The notes: generated by a model from the letters alone, not told the origin. DNA of 63,173 bases from Pantoea sp. Cy-639 (GCF_011752525.1 NZ_VWXI01000021.1:1-63173); one strand, 5' to 3'; positions 51,319 to 60,443 are shown, numbered from the stretch's first letter. Numbers and translations are program-made.

Positions 51319-54300
51319 TTATTCGGTTTCCAGATCGATATCGATACCGAGCGAACGGATCTCTTTGATCAACACGTTGAAGGACTCGGGCATGCCCGGC
51401 TCCATACGGTGATCGCCATCCACGATGTTCTTGTACATCTTGGTACGGCCGTTCACGTCGTCCGACTTCACTGTGAGCATTTCTTGCAGGGTGTATGCCG
51501 CGCCGTATGCTTCCAGCGCCCACACTTCCATCTCCCCGAAACGCTGACCACCGAACTGCGCCTTACCACCCAGCGGCTGCTGGGTAACCAGGCTGTAGGA
51601 ACCAGTGGAACGCGCGTGCATCTTGTCGTCCACCAAGTGGTTCAGCTTGAGCATGTACATGTAACCAACGGTCACCGGACGCTCGAACTTGTTGCCGGTA
51701 CGGCCATCGAACAGCACCATCTGGCCGCTTTCTGGCAGGTCCGCCAGTTTCAGCATGGCCTTGATCTCACGCTCCTTGGCACCGTCGAAGACAGGAGTAG
51801 CCATCGGCACGCCTTTCTTCAGGTTGTTCGCCAGGGCGATGATCTCTTCGTCGGTGAACTCTTCCAGGTTCTCCTGACGACCACCGATCTCGTTGTAGAT
51901 CTCGGTGAGGAAGGTGCGCAGCTCGGCAGCTTTACGCTGCTCTTCGATCATGCGGTCGATCTTCTCGCCCAGGCCCTTGGCCGCGAGGCCCAGGTGGGTT
52001 TCGAGAATCTGACCGACGTTCATACGCGAAGGTACGCCCAGCGGGTTCAGTACGACGTCGACCGGAGTACCGTTGGCGTCGTGCGGCATGTCTTCGACCG
52101 GCATGATCACCGAGACGACACCCTTGTTACCGTGACGACCGGCCATCTTGTCACCCGGCTGGATGCGACGGCGGATTGCCAGGTAGACCTTGACGATCTT
52201 CAGTACGCCCGGAGCCAGGTCATCGCCCTGCTGCAGCTTGCGCTTCTTGTCTTCGAACTTGTCGTCCAGCAGGCGACGGCGATCGACGATGTACTGCTGA
52301 GCCTTTTCCAACTGCTCGTTCAGTGCATCTTCGGCCATGCGCAGCTTGAACCACTGGCCGTGCTCAAGACCGTTCAGGACTTCGTCGGTGATCACGGTGC
52401 CTTTCTTCAGGCCCGCGCCACCGTCGACCACCTGGCCGTTCAGGGCAGCACGCAGACGTTCGAAGGTCGCACCTTCGACGATGCGGAACTCTTCGTTGAG
52501 GTCCTTGCGGATCTCGTCCAGCTGCATCTTCTCGATGGCCAGGGCGCGGCTGTCGCGCTCGACGCCGTCACGGGTGAAGACCTGAACGTCGATGACGGTA
52601 CCCTTGGTGCCGGTCGGCACACGCAGGGAGGTGTCCTTAACGTCGCTGGCCTTCTCACCGAAGATCGCGCGCAGCAGTTTTTCTTCCGGCGTCAGCTGAG
52701 TCTCGCCTTTCGGAGTGACCTTGCCGACCAGGATGTCGCCAGCGCCGACTTCGGCACCCACGTAGACGATACCGGCTTCGTCCAGCTTGTTCAGCGCGGC
52801 TTCACCGACGTTCGGGATGTCCGCGGTGATTTCCTCTGGGCCAAGCTTGGTGTCACGGGCCACACAGGTCAGTTCCTGGATGTGGATCGTGGTGAAGCGG
52901 TCTTCCTGAACCACACGCTCGGACAGGCAGATGGAGTCTTCGAAGTTGAAGCCGTTCCATGCCATGAACGCGATGCGCATGTTCTGACCCAGAGCCAGCT
53001 CACCCATGTCGGTGGACGGGCCGTCGGCCATGATATCGCCACGCTGAACCTTGTCACCCTTGCTCACCAGCGGACGCTGGTTGATGCAGGTGTTCTGGTT
53101 CGAACGGGTGTACTTGGTCAGGTTGTAGATGTCCACACCGGCTTCACCGGTCTCGACTTCGTCGTCAGCAACACGAACAACGATACGGCTGGCGTCGACC
53201 GAGTCGATCACGCCACCGCGGCGAGCAACCACGCAGACACCGGAGTCACGGGCGACGTTGCGCTCCATGCCGGTACCTACCAGCGGCTTGTCGGCGCGCA
53301 GGGTCGGTACAGCCTGACGCTGCATGTTCGAACCCATCAATGCACGGTTGGCGTCGTCGTGCTCGAGGAACGGAATCAGCGAGGCAGCGACGGAAACAAC
53401 CTGCTTCGGCGAAACGTCCATCAGGGTGACGTCTTCCGGCGCCTTGACGGTGAATTCGTTCAGGTGACGAACAGCTACCAGCTCGTCGATCAGTTGCTTC
53501 TTCTCGTTCATCGCGGCCGAGGCCTGAGCGATGACGTGATCGGCTTCTTCGATAGCGGACAGGAACACGATGTCGTCGCTGACGACGCCTTCCTTCACCA
53601 CGCGGTACGGGCTTTCCAGGAAGCCGTACTGGTTGGTGCGGGCATAGGCTGCCAGGGAGTTGATCAGACCGATGTTCGGACCTTCAGGAGTCTCGATCGG
53701 GCACACGCGGCCGTAGTGGGTCGGGTGTACGTCACGGACTTCGAAGCCAGCACGCTCACGGGTCAGACCACCTGGGCCGAGCGCGGAAACGCGGCGCTTG
53801 TGGGTGATCTCGGAGAGCGGGTTGTTCTGGTCCATGAACTGCGAGAGCTGGCTGGAACCGAAGAACTCCTTCACCGCCGCCGCGACCGGCTTGGCGTTGA
53901 TCAGGTCCTGCGGCATCAGGCCTTCGCTTTCGGCCATCGACAGGCGTTCCTTGACTGCGCGCTCAACACGCACCAGGCCAACGCGGAACTGGTTCTCGGC
54001 CATCTCGCCAACGCAACGGACACGACGGTTACCCAGGTGGTCGATGTCGTCGACGATGCCTTTGCCGTTACGGATATCGACCAGGGTCTTCAGGACCTCG
54101 ACGATGTCTTCCTTGCTCAGCACGCCCGAACCTTCGATCTCGGTACGACCGATACGACGGTTGAACTTCATGCGACCAACGGCGGACAGGTCGTAACGCT
54201 CGGCGCTGAAGAACAGGTTGTTGAACAGGGTCTCGGCGGCATCCTTGGTCGGCGGCTCGCCTGGACGCATCATGCGATAGATCTCGACCAGGGCTTCCAG

Positions 54301-55392
54301 CTGGTTGCTGGTGGTGTCGATCTTCAGGGTATCCGAGATAAACGGACCGCAGTCGATGTCGTTGGTGTACAGGGTCTCGATGCGGACAACCTGAGCCTTG
54401 GCGATCTTGATCAGCAGCTCGGTGGTCAGCTCGGTGTTGCACTCGGCCAGGATCTCGCCGGTAGCCGGATGCACGATCGCCTTGGCGGTGGTGCGGCCAA
54501 GCACGTACTCCATCGGCACGTCCAGCTCTTTCACGCCAGCCTTTTCCAGCTGGTTGATGTGGCGCGCGGTGATACGGCGACCTTGCTCGACGATGACCTT
54601 GCCGCTGCCGTCATGGATGTCCATGACCGCGACTTCACCACGCAGACGCTGCGGCACCAGCTCCAGGCTCAGTTTCTCGCCAGAGATGTGGAAGACGTTG
54701 GTGGTGTAGAAGGTGTTGAGCACCTCTTCGGTGCTGTAGCCCAGCGCACGCAGCAATACCGAGGCCGGCAGTTTGCGGCGACGGTCGATACGGACGAACA
54801 CGCAGTCTTTCGGGTCGAACTCGAAGTCCAACCAGGAACCGCGGTAAGGGATGATGCGTGCGGAGTAAAGCAGCTTGCCCGAACTGTGAGTCTTGCCACG
54901 GTCGTGGTCGAAGAACACACCCGGCGAACGGTGCAACTGGGACACGATCACACGCTCGGTACCGTTGATAACGAAGGTACCGTTCTCAGTCATCAGGGGG
55001 ATTTCACCCATGTAGACTTCTTGCTCTTTGATGTCCTTGATCGCTTTATTCGACGATTCCTTGTCGAAGATGATCAGGCGCACCTTCACACGCAGCGGAA
55101 CCGCGAAGGTCACACCGCGCAGGACACATTCCTTCACATCGAAAGCCGGCTCGCCCAGGCGATAGCCGACGTACTCCAGGGCAGCATTGCCGGAGTAGCT
55201 GATGATCGGGAATACCGATTTGAAGGCCGCATGCAGACCGACGTCGCGGAACTGATCCTTGGATGCTCCCGCCTGCAGGAATTCGCGATACGAATCCAGC
55301 TGGATAGCCAGGAGGTAAGGCACATCCATGACGTCCGGCAACTTGCTAAAGTCCTTGCGGATACGTTTTTTCTCAGTGTATGAGTAAGCCAT
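51319..55392 (-). CDS. rpoB: RNA polymerase beta subunit
   Basis: The 1,357-residue subunit opens MAYSYTEKKRIRKDFSKLPD. The rifampicin pocket (SSQLSQFMDQNNPLSEITHK then RRVSALGPGG) has the normal residues, so nothing points to rifampicin resistance. The start at 55392 is preferred over an ATG two codons upstream by alignment and because GGGGA lies upstream. It follows rplL by 220 bases that include an attenuator-like hairpin. Confidence 0.99.
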   Translation of the reverse strand: MAYSYTEKKRIRKDFSKLPDVMDVPYLLAIQLDSYREFLQAGASKDQFRDVGLHAAFKSVFPIISYSGNAALEYVGYRLGEPAFDVKECVLRGVTFAVPLRVKVRLIIFDKESSNKAIKDIKEQEVYMGEIPLMTENGTFVINGTERVIVSQLHRSPGVFFDHDRGKTHSSGKLLYSARIIPYRGSWLDFEFDPKDCVFVRIDRRRKLPASVLLRALGYSTEEVLNTFYTTNVFHISGEKLSLELVPQRLRGEVAVMDIHDGSGKVIVEQGRRITARHINQLEKAGVKELDVPMEYVLGRTTAKAIVHPATGEILAECNTELTTELLIKIAKAQVVRIETLYTNDIDCGPFISDTLKIDTTSNQLEALVEIYRMMRPGEPPTKDAAETLFNNLFFSAERYDLSAVGRMKFNRRIGRTEIEGSGVLSKEDIVEVLKTLVDIRNGKGIVDDIDHLGNRRVRCVGEMAENQFRVGLVRVERAVKERLSMAESEGLMPQDLINAKPVAAAVKEFFGSSQLSQFMDQNNPLSEITHKRRVSALGPGGLTRERAGFEVRDVHPTHYGRVCPIETPEGPNIGLINSLAAYARTNQYGFLESPYRVVKEGVVSDDIVFLSAIEEADHVIAQASAAMNEKKQLIDELVAVRHLNEFTVKAPEDVTLMDVSPKQVVSVAASLIPFLEHDDANRALMGSNMQRQAVPTLRADKPLVGTGMERNVARDSGVCVVARRGGVIDSVDASRIVVRVADDEVETGEAGVDIYNLTKYTRSNQNTCINQRPLVSKGDKVQRGDIMADGPSTDMGELALGQNMRIAFMAWNGFNFEDSICLSERVVQEDRFTTIHIQELTCVARDTKLGPEEITADIPNVGEAALNKLDEAGIVYVGAEVGAGDILVGKVTPKGETQLTPEEKLLRAIFGEKASDVKDTSLRVPTGTKGTVIDVQVFTRDGVERDSRALAIEKMQLDEIRKDLNEEFRIVEGATFERLRAALNGQVVDGGAGLKKGTVITDEVLNGLEHGQWFKLRMAEDALNEQLEKAQQYIVDRRRLLDDKFEDKKRKLQQGDDLAPGVLKIVKVYLAIRRRIQPGDKMAGRHGNKGVVSVIMPVEDMPHDANGTPVDVVLNPLGVPSRMNVGQILETHLGLAAKGLGEKIDRMIEEQRKAAELRTFLTEIYNEIGGRQENLEEFTDEEIIALANNLKKGVPMATPVFDGAKEREIKAMLKLADLPESGQMVLFDGRTGNKFERPVTVGYMYMLKLNHLVDDKMHARSTGSYSLVTQQPLGGKAQFGGQRFGEMEVWALEAYGAAYTLQEMLTVKSDDVNGRTKMYKNIVDGDHRMEPGMPESFNVLIKEIRSLGIDIDLETE

Positions 55393-55538
55393 CAGCATTC
55401 CCCAGCTTGGTCACCTGCTTGTTTGGCATCTCCCGGCGGGAGCAGCCAGAAAATCGTGCAAACCCCTTGGTTTGCGCCACCCTCTTGGGTGTCTTGCAGC
55501 TCGTTATCGGGGCCGACCTGATCGGCCACCAATAACGG

Positions 55539-55567
55539 AAAAAGGCCGGTGGCATAAGCCACCAGCC
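55539..55567 (-). terminator. Attenuator-like hairpin between rplL and rpoB
   Basis: On the minus strand GGC-T-GGTGGC pairs with GCCACC-G-GCC around a TTAT loop, followed by TTTTT. It lies about 45 bases after the rplL stop and 147 before rpoB. E. coli has a partial terminator at the same joint, which lowers rpoBC transcription relative to L7/L12; a similar role is inferred. Confidence 0.75.
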
Positions 55568-55612
55568 ATCAGCCCTTCGCTCAACGCTCGGACTGGAGTC
55601 GCAAGGTCGAGA

Positions 55613-55981
55613 TTACTTCAGCTCGACTTTAGCGCCAGCTTCTTCCAGCTTCTTCTTCGCGTCTTCAGCGGCTTCTTTCGAAACGCCTTCAGCGATGACA
55701 GCAGGAGCGCCGTCGACTTTCTCTTTGGCTTCTTTCAGGCCCAGACCGGTCAGTTCACGAACTGCCTTGATCACGTTGACCTTCTTGTCGCCAGCTTCGG
55801 TCAGAACGACGTTGAACTCGGTCTGCTCTTCAGCAGCGGCAGCAGCAACAGCTGGGCCAGCGGCAACAGCGGCAGCAGCGGTAACGCCGAAGGTTTCTTC
55901 CATCGCTTTGATCAGTTCAACAATTTCCAGAACAGTTTTCTGGCCGATCGCTTCGATGATTTGCTCGTTAGTCAGAGACAT
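55613..55981 (-). CDS. rplL: Ribosomal protein L7/L12
   Basis: The 122-residue acidic stalk protein recruits translation GTPases and is present in several copies per ribosome. It has an N-terminal dimer domain (MSLTNEQIIEAIGQKTVLEI onward), an Ala-rich hinge (about 34-50) and the globular C-terminal domain (EKTEFNVVL-like EEQTEFNVVLTEAGDKKVNV). It follows rplJ by 80 bases, and a downstream hairpin probably sets its excess over rpoBC. Confidence 0.99.
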   Translation of the reverse strand: MSLTNEQIIEAIGQKTVLEIVELIKAMEETFGVTAAAAVAAGPAVAAAAAEEQTEFNVVLTEAGDKKVNVIKAVRELTGLGLKEAKEKVDGAPAVIAEGVSKEAAEDAKKKLEEAGAKVELK

Positions 55982-56061
55982 GACTATGTATTCCTGTATT
56001 GGGGTGACAGCCTACGCGGCCATCAAATTAAACGTTTGATTTCGAAAGAGACTACGCGGCC

Positions 56062-56562
56062 TTAGGCAGCGGCGGCTTCTTTCTGGTCGCGCAGAGCAGC
56101 CAGGGTACGAGCCAGCTTGCTGGTTGCACCTTGGATCACGCTCATCAGCTGTGCGATAGCCTCGTCGCGAGTTGGCAGGGTTGCCAGCACGTCGATCTGG
56201 TTAGCGGCAAGGAACTTGCCGTCGAACGCAGCTGCCTTGATCTCGAACTTGTCCTGACCCTTGGCGAACTCTTTGAACAGACGAGCGGCGGCGCCCGGGT
56301 GTTCGTTGGAGAAAGCGATCAGGGTCGGGCCTTTGAACGCGTCGTTGAGGATCGAGTACTCGGTGCCCTCAACAGCGCGCTTGAGCAGGGTGTTACGTAC
56401 GACACGTACGTAAACGCCAGCTTCGCGGGCCTCTTTACGGAGTCCGGTCATTGCGCCTACAGTCACGCCACGGGCATCAGCCACGACAGCGGACAGAGCG
56501 ACTTTGGCAGCCTCGTTGACTTCAGCGACGATGGCCTTCTTGTCTTCGAGTTTAATTGCCAC
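56062..56562 (-). CDS. rplJ: Ribosomal protein L10
   Basis: The 166-residue protein holds the L7/L12 dimers on the stalk through its C-terminal helix. The start is the GTG at 56562, preceded by AGGAGT; it yields the family N-terminus MAIKLEDKKAIVAEVNEAAK. A frame extension to 56649 runs through the leader RNA and is not coding. In E. coli the L10-L12 complex represses its own translation at the leader; see 56563-56760. Confidence 0.97.
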   Translation of the reverse strand: MAIKLEDKKAIVAEVNEAAKVALSAVVADARGVTVGAMTGLRKEAREAGVYVRVVRNTLLKRAVEGTEYSILNDAFKGPTLIAFSNEHPGAAARLFKEFAKGQDKFEIKAAAFDGKFLAANQIDVLATLPTRDEAIAQLMSVIQGATSKLARTLAALRDQKEAAAA

Positions 56563-56760
56563 GGGTTTACTCCTGGTTTCTACCGTTTCATCTGGCCGAA
56601 GCCGGATGTCGTTTTGGTGTCTGATTCGTAAACGAATCGGGAGCACCATCTGCGTAGGCTTGTGGTTTAAGGCTTGCGCCGCCTACGGTCTTGGATAGCC
56701 CCCGCCAGGCAGGGACCCCAATTTAGTAAGCCGCTGCAACCAGGTCGCAGCGGCCGAGCA
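56563..56760 (-). promoter_or_regulatory. Structured rplJ leader, candidate L10 autoregulatory element
   Basis: The 198-base gap between rplA and rplJ has an 8-bp hairpin just after rplA (56730-56737 with 56747-56754) and a longer-range pair CGTAGGC / GCCTACG (56653-56659 with 56681-56687) enclosing a GGCGCAAGCC segment that resembles a kink-turn. This position and structure suit the L10 leader known in gammaproteobacteria; the exact fold is inferred. Confidence 0.55.
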
Positions 56761-57456
56761 TTACACGTTCAGCGAGCTCTGATCGATGATCAGACCTGGG
56801 CCCATGGTGGTGCTCAGGGTTACGCGCTTGACGTAGATACCTTTCGAGGAAGCTGGCTTGATACGCTTCAGATCAGCGATCAGGGCTTCAACGTTTTCCT
56901 TCAGCTTGTTGGCTTCGAAGCCAATTTTGCCAACGGAGGTGTGGATGATACCGTTCTTGTCGGTACGGTAGCGAACCTGACCAGCCTTGGCGTTTTTGAC
57001 AGCGCCGGCAACGTCTGGGGTCACAGTACCCACTTTCGGGTTAGGCATCAGGCCGCGAGGACCCAGAACCTGACCCAGCTGACCCACAACGCGCATGGCA
57101 TCAGGCGATGCGATGACGACGTCATAGTTCAGGTCGCCGCCTTTCATTTCGGCAGCCAGATCGTCCATGCCTACACGGTCAGCGCCGGCAGCCAGAGCGG
57201 CTTCAGCAGCTGGACCCTGGGTGAAGACAGCAACACGCACGGTCTTGCCAGTGCCGTGTGGCAGCACGGTAGCGCTACGAACGACCTGGTCGGATTTACG
57301 TGGGTCAACACCGAGGTTAACGGCGATGTCGTAGGATTCTACGAACTTGGCAGTCGGCAGCGAAGCCAGCAGAGTTGCGGCCTCTTCGAAGTTGTAGGCC
57401 TTGCCTGCTTCGATTTTCTCGGCGATTGCCTTTTGGCGCTTGGTCAGCTTAGCCAT
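56761..57456 (-). CDS. rplA: Ribosomal protein L1
   Basis: This 231-residue protein forms the mobile stalk by which deacylated tRNA leaves the E-site. The signature GKPVRVAVFTQG-like region and GPRGLMPNPKVGTVTPDVAG are clear. In E. coli L1 represses the L11 operon. It starts at a one-base overlap with the rplK stop (TAATG), so the two are translationally coupled. Confidence 0.98.
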   Translation of the reverse strand: MAKLTKRQKAIAEKIEAGKAYNFEEAATLLASLPTAKFVESYDIAVNLGVDPRKSDQVVRSATVLPHGTGKTVRVAVFTQGPAAEAALAAGADRVGMDDLAAEMKGGDLNYDVVIASPDAMRVVGQLGQVLGPRGLMPNPKVGTVTPDVAGAVKNAKAGQVRYRTDKNGIIHTSVGKIGFEANKLKENVEALIADLKRIKPASSKGIYVKRVTLSTTMGPGLIIDQSSLNV

Positions 57457-57887
57457 TACACACCCTCCACGTTCAGACCCATGCTGCGGGCAGAGCCAGC
57501 GATGGTGCGTACAGCTGCATCCAGGTCAGCGGCAGTCAGATCAGCCTGTTTAGCCTTGGCGATCTCTTCCAGCTGAGCACGGGTGACGGTACCGACTTTA
57601 ACGGTGTTCGGGCGAGCCGAACCACTGGTCAGGCCAGCAGCTTTCTTCAGCAGAACCGAGGCAGGGGTGCTCTTGGTTTCGAAGGTGAAGCTACGGTCAC
57701 TGTAGACAGTGATGATCACTGGAGTCGGCAGACCTGGCTCTTGACCCTGAGTACGGGCGTTGAAGGCCTTGCAGAATTCCATGATGTTCACACCATGTTG
57801 ACCCAGTGCTGGACCAACGGGTGGGCTTGGGTTGGCCTGGCCGGCCTTTACTTGCAGCTTGATGTAAGCCTGAATCTTCTTAGCCAT
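57456..57887 (-). CDS. rplK: Ribosomal protein L11
   Basis: This 143-residue protein binds the GTPase-associated centre and is needed for RelA activation. The N-terminal domain (QVKAGQANPSPPVGPALGQH) holds the proline-rich region where thiostrepton contacts occur; the C-terminal domain binds rRNA. A terminator lies upstream between nusG and rplK, so it likely has its own promoter in 57888-57956, which I could not assign. Confidence 0.98.
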   Translation of the reverse strand: MAKKIQAYIKLQVKAGQANPSPPVGPALGQHGVNIMEFCKAFNARTQGQEPGLPTPVIITVYSDRSFTFETKSTPASVLLKKAAGLTSGSARPNTVKVGTVTRAQLEEIAKAKQADLTAADLDAAVRTIAGSARSMGLNVEGV

Positions 57888-57956
57888 GAGCTACTCCAAA
57901 ATCGGGTACGAACGCCAGATGGCTCCCCGTATGACTTGCGTTTTATCCCAGTGACG

Positions 57957-57988
57957 ACAAAACCCCGCAGCACATAGGGCTGCGGGGT
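57957..57988 (-). terminator. Terminator between nusG and rplK
   Basis: A 10-bp stem (ACCCCGCAGC / GCTGCGGGGT) with a seven-base loop is followed on the minus strand by TTTTG. It lies 19 bases after the nusG stop and separates the secE-nusG transcript from the L11 genes. Confidence 0.85.
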
Positions 57989-58006
57989 ATGGGATGCGTC
58001 GTTCGG

Positions 58007-58540
58007 CTAGACCTTCTCGACCTGGCTGAACTCAAGCTCCACCGGAGTAGAGCGACCGAAAATGAGCACTGCAACCTGCAGGCGGCTCTTCTCGTAGTTA
58101 ACTTCTTCGACACTGCCGTTGAAGTCGGCGAACGGACCGTCAATGACGCGAACCACTTCGCCCGGCTCGAACAGCGTCTTCGGCTTCGGCTTGTCACTGC
58201 CGTCGGCAACGCGACGCAGGATGGCCTCAGCTTCTTTATCAGTGATCGGCGCAGGCTTGTCTGCGGTACCACCAATGAAACCCATGACCCGAGGGGTATC
58301 CTTGACAAGGTGCCAAGTCCCTTCGTTCATTTCCATCTGGACCAATACATAGCCAGGGAAGAATTTACGCTCACTCTTGCGCTTCTGGCCGTTGCGCATT
58401 TCGACGACTTCTTCGGTCGGAACCAGGATCTCGCCGAATTCGTCTTCCATGCCAGCCAGCTTGACACGCTCGATCAGGGAGCGCATGACATGCTTCTCGT
58501 AACCCGAGTAAGCATGAACAACATACCAACGCTTAGCCAC
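58007..58540 (-). CDS. nusG: Transcription factor NusG
   Basis: The 177-residue factor binds RNA polymerase with its NGN domain (about 1-115, opening MAKRWYVVHAYSGYEKHVMR) and contacts Rho or S10 with its KOW domain (GEVVRVIDGPFADFNGSVEE, about 125-177). It lies nine bases after secE, the common arrangement. Confidence 0.98.
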   Translation of the reverse strand: MAKRWYVVHAYSGYEKHVMRSLIERVKLAGMEDEFGEILVPTEEVVEMRNGQKRKSERKFFPGYVLVQMEMNEGTWHLVKDTPRVMGFIGGTADKPAPITDKEAEAILRRVADGSDKPKPKTLFEPGEVVRVIDGPFADFNGSVEEVNYEKSRLQVAVLIFGRSTPVELEFSQVEKV

Positions 58541-58549
58541 GAGACACCC

Positions 58550-58918
58550 TTAGCCAACGATCAAGGAGACCAACCAGCCGAGCAGGGAGTCGAGCCCCCA
58601 CAGCAGCAGTGCCATGACCAGAACCACAGCCACGACGATAAGCGTGGTCTGCGTGGTCTCTTGGCGGGTCGGCCACACGACTTTACGGATCTCGGTACGA
58701 GCTTCCTTCGCCAGCGCAAAGAACGACTTACCCTTGGCAGTCTGCAGAGCAACGAAGCCAGCAGCAGCAGCAAGGAGAATCAGAACGAGTACGCGATACA
58801 GGACCGGAGAGGCGGAGTAATACTGATTACCCACGACACCAACAACTACCAATGCGACAACAGCAAGCCACTTGAACAGATCAAAACGCGATTCTTGGGC
58901 TTCAGTTTTGGGAGTCAT
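58550..58918 (-). CDS. secE: SecE, protein translocase subunit
   Basis: This 122-residue inner-membrane protein clamps SecY. Three hydrophobic segments are visible (about 20-38, 44-64 and 90-118), as in E. coli, with the essential amphipathic part EARTEIRKVVWPTRQETTQT before the last. The start at 58918 has AGGA eight bases upstream; a longer frame adds ten unsupported residues. It follows tRNA-Trp by 45 bases. Confidence 0.97.
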   Translation of the reverse strand: MTPKTEAQESRFDLFKWLAVVALVVVGVVGNQYYSASPVLYRVLVLILLAAAAGFVALQTAKGKSFFALAKEARTEIRKVVWPTRQETTQTTLIVVAVVLVMALLLWGLDSLLGWLVSLIVG

Positions 58919-58963
58919 CGGGGAGGATCCTGTAAGGAAGAAAGCCAATCACACCGAGGTGAA

Positions 58964-59039
58964 TGGCAGGTCAGGAGGGAATCGAACCCCCAACCTACGG
59001 TTTTGGAGACCGTCGCTCTGCCAATTGAGCTACTGACCT
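58964..59039 (-). tRNA. tRNA-Trp (CCA)
   Basis: The 76-base gene folds as a standard cloverleaf with acceptor AGGTCAG/CTGACCT, anticodon loop CTCCAAA (anticodon CCA), T-loop GTTCGATTC and encoded 3' CCA. It lies between tufB and secE, as in P. aeruginosa, and is probably cut from the secE-nusG transcript. Confidence 0.97.
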
Positions 59040-59050
59040 TTAACGCTGTA

Positions 59051-59076
59051 TCAGGCCGGCAATTATACCGGCCTGA
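59051..59076 (-). repeat. Inverted repeat around the -10 box of the tRNA-Trp promoter
   Basis: TCAGGCCGG (59051-59059) and CCGGCCTGA (59068-59076) are perfect 9-bp inverse arms; the loop between them holds TATAAT of the promoter below. It also lies 18 bases after the tufB stop, so it could form a 3' hairpin on the tufB mRNA, but there is no U-run. Confidence 0.65.
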
Positions 59077-59089
59077 TCAAGTAAATCAA
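59062..59089 (-). promoter_or_regulatory. Sigma-70 promoter of tRNA-Trp, secE and nusG
   Basis: On the minus strand TTGATT (59084-59089) and a perfect TATAAT (59062-59067) are 16 bases apart. A GC-rich discriminator follows, as in stringently controlled promoters. Transcription would start about 15 bases before tRNA-Trp. Confidence 0.75.
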
Positions 59090-59093
59090 CTAC

Positions 59094-60287
59094 TTATTCA
59101 ATAATTTTTGCGACGACGCCGGCGCCGACGGTACGACCGCCTTCACGGATGGCGAAACGCAGACCGTCTTCCATTGCGATGGTCTTGATCAGGGTGACAA
59201 CCATTTGGATGTTGTCGCCTGGCATTACCATTTCAACGCCTTCCGGCAGCTCGCAGTTACCGGTCACGTCAGTGGTACGGAAGTAGAACTGAGGACGGTA
59301 GCCTTTGAAGAACGGAGTGTGACGGCCGCCTTCTTCCTTCGACAGGACGTAGACTTCTGCGGTGAACTTGGTGTGCGGCTTGACCGAACCTGGCTTGACC
59401 AGAACCTGGCCACGCTCAACTTCGTCACGCTTGGTGCCGCGCAGCAGCACGCCGCAGTTCTCGCCAGCACGACCTTCGTCCAGCAGCTTGCGGAACATCT
59501 CAACGCCGGTGCAGGTGGTGGTGGTGGTGTCACGCAGACCAACGATTTCCAGCGGATCCTGAACGCGGACGATACCACGCTCGATACGGCCGGTAACAAC
59601 GGTACCACGACCCGAGATCGAGAATACGTCTTCGATCGGCATCAGGAACGGCTGGTCGATGGCACGAACTGGCTCAGGGATGTAGGCATCCAGAGTCTCT
59701 ACCAGCTTCTTGACAGCGGTAGTGCCCATTTCGTTGTCGTCTTTGCCTTCCAGGGCCATACGAGCGGAACCGATGATGATCGGAGTGTCGTCGCCTGGGA
59801 AGTCGTAGGTGGACAGCAGGTCGCGAACTTCCATCTCGACCAGTTCCAGCAGCTCGGCGTCGTCTACCAGGTCAGCCTTGTTCAGGAAGACCACGATGTA
59901 CGGAACGCCAACCTGGCGGGACAGCAGGATGTGCTCACGGGTTTGTGGCATCGGACCATCGGCGGCCGAGCAAACCAGGATCGCGCCGTCCATCTGGGCA
60001 GCACCGGTGATCATGTTCTTCACGTAGTCAGCGTGACCTGGGCAGTCAACGTGAGCGTAGTGACGAATGTTCGAGTTGTACTCGACGTGAGCGGTGTTGA
60101 TGGTGATACCGCGCGCTTTTTCTTCCGGAGCCGAGTCGATCTTGTCGAACTCAACGACGGCCGAACCGAAAACTTCGGAGCAGACGCGAGTCAGCGCTGC
60201 AGTCAGAGTGGTCTTACCATGGTCAACGTGGCCGATAGTGCCGACGTTAACGTGAGGTAGCGAACGATCAAACTTTTCCTTAGCCAT
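59094..60287 (-). CDS. tufB: Elongation factor Tu, copy in the tRNA-tufB unit
   Basis: This 397-residue protein is identical to the product at 42496-43689, with the same GHVDHGKT, DCPGH and NKAD motifs. It starts with ATG behind a strong GGAGGA. Its last six codons and first 31 codons differ from the other copy only by synonymous changes, while the 1,082 bases between are identical. It follows tRNA-Thr by about 80 bases, as in the E. coli tRNA-tufB operon. Confidence 0.99.
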   Translation of the reverse strand: MAKEKFDRSLPHVNVGTIGHVDHGKTTLTAALTRVCSEVFGSAVVEFDKIDSAPEEKARGITINTAHVEYNSNIRHYAHVDCPGHADYVKNMITGAAQMDGAILVCSAADGPMPQTREHILLSRQVGVPYIVVFLNKADLVDDAELLELVEMEVRDLLSTYDFPGDDTPIIIGSARMALEGKDDNEMGTTAVKKLVETLDAYIPEPVRAIDQPFLMPIEDVFSISGRGTVVTGRIERGIVRVQDPLEIVGLRDTTTTTCTGVEMFRKLLDEGRAGENCGVLLRGTKRDEVERGQVLVKPGSVKPHTKFTAEVYVLSKEEGGRHTPFFKGYRPQFYFRTTDVTGNCELPEGVEMVMPGDNIQMVVTLIKTIAMEDGLRFAIREGGRTVGAGVVAKIIE

Positions 60288-60331
60288 CGATACAGTCCTC
60301 CGCAGAAGAAATAGTCATACCGCTGATAGAA

Positions 60332-60361
60332 CAAAGGCAGATATTTTCATATCTGCCTTTG
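60332..60361 (-). repeat. Perfect 13-bp hairpin between tRNA-Thr and tufB
   Basis: CAAAGGCAGATAT is repeated in exact inverse around a four-base loop, directly after the tRNA-Thr CCA end (60368) and 44 bases before tufB. The tail TTCTATC is a poor U-run. It may mark a processing site or an attenuator that sets tufB output relative to the tRNAs. Confidence 0.65.
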
Positions 60362-60367
60362 TTTATA

Positions 60368-60443
60368 TGGAGCTCTTGAGCGGACTTGAACCGCTGACCT
60401 CACCCTTACCAAGGGTGTGCTCTACCAACTGAGCTACAAGAGC
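60368..60443 (-). tRNA. tRNA-Thr (GGT)
   Basis: The 76-base gene has acceptor GCTCTTG/CAAGAGC, anticodon loop CTTGGTA (anticodon GGT), T-loop GTTCAAGTC and encoded CCA. It is the third tRNA of the cluster before tufB. Confidence 0.97.
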
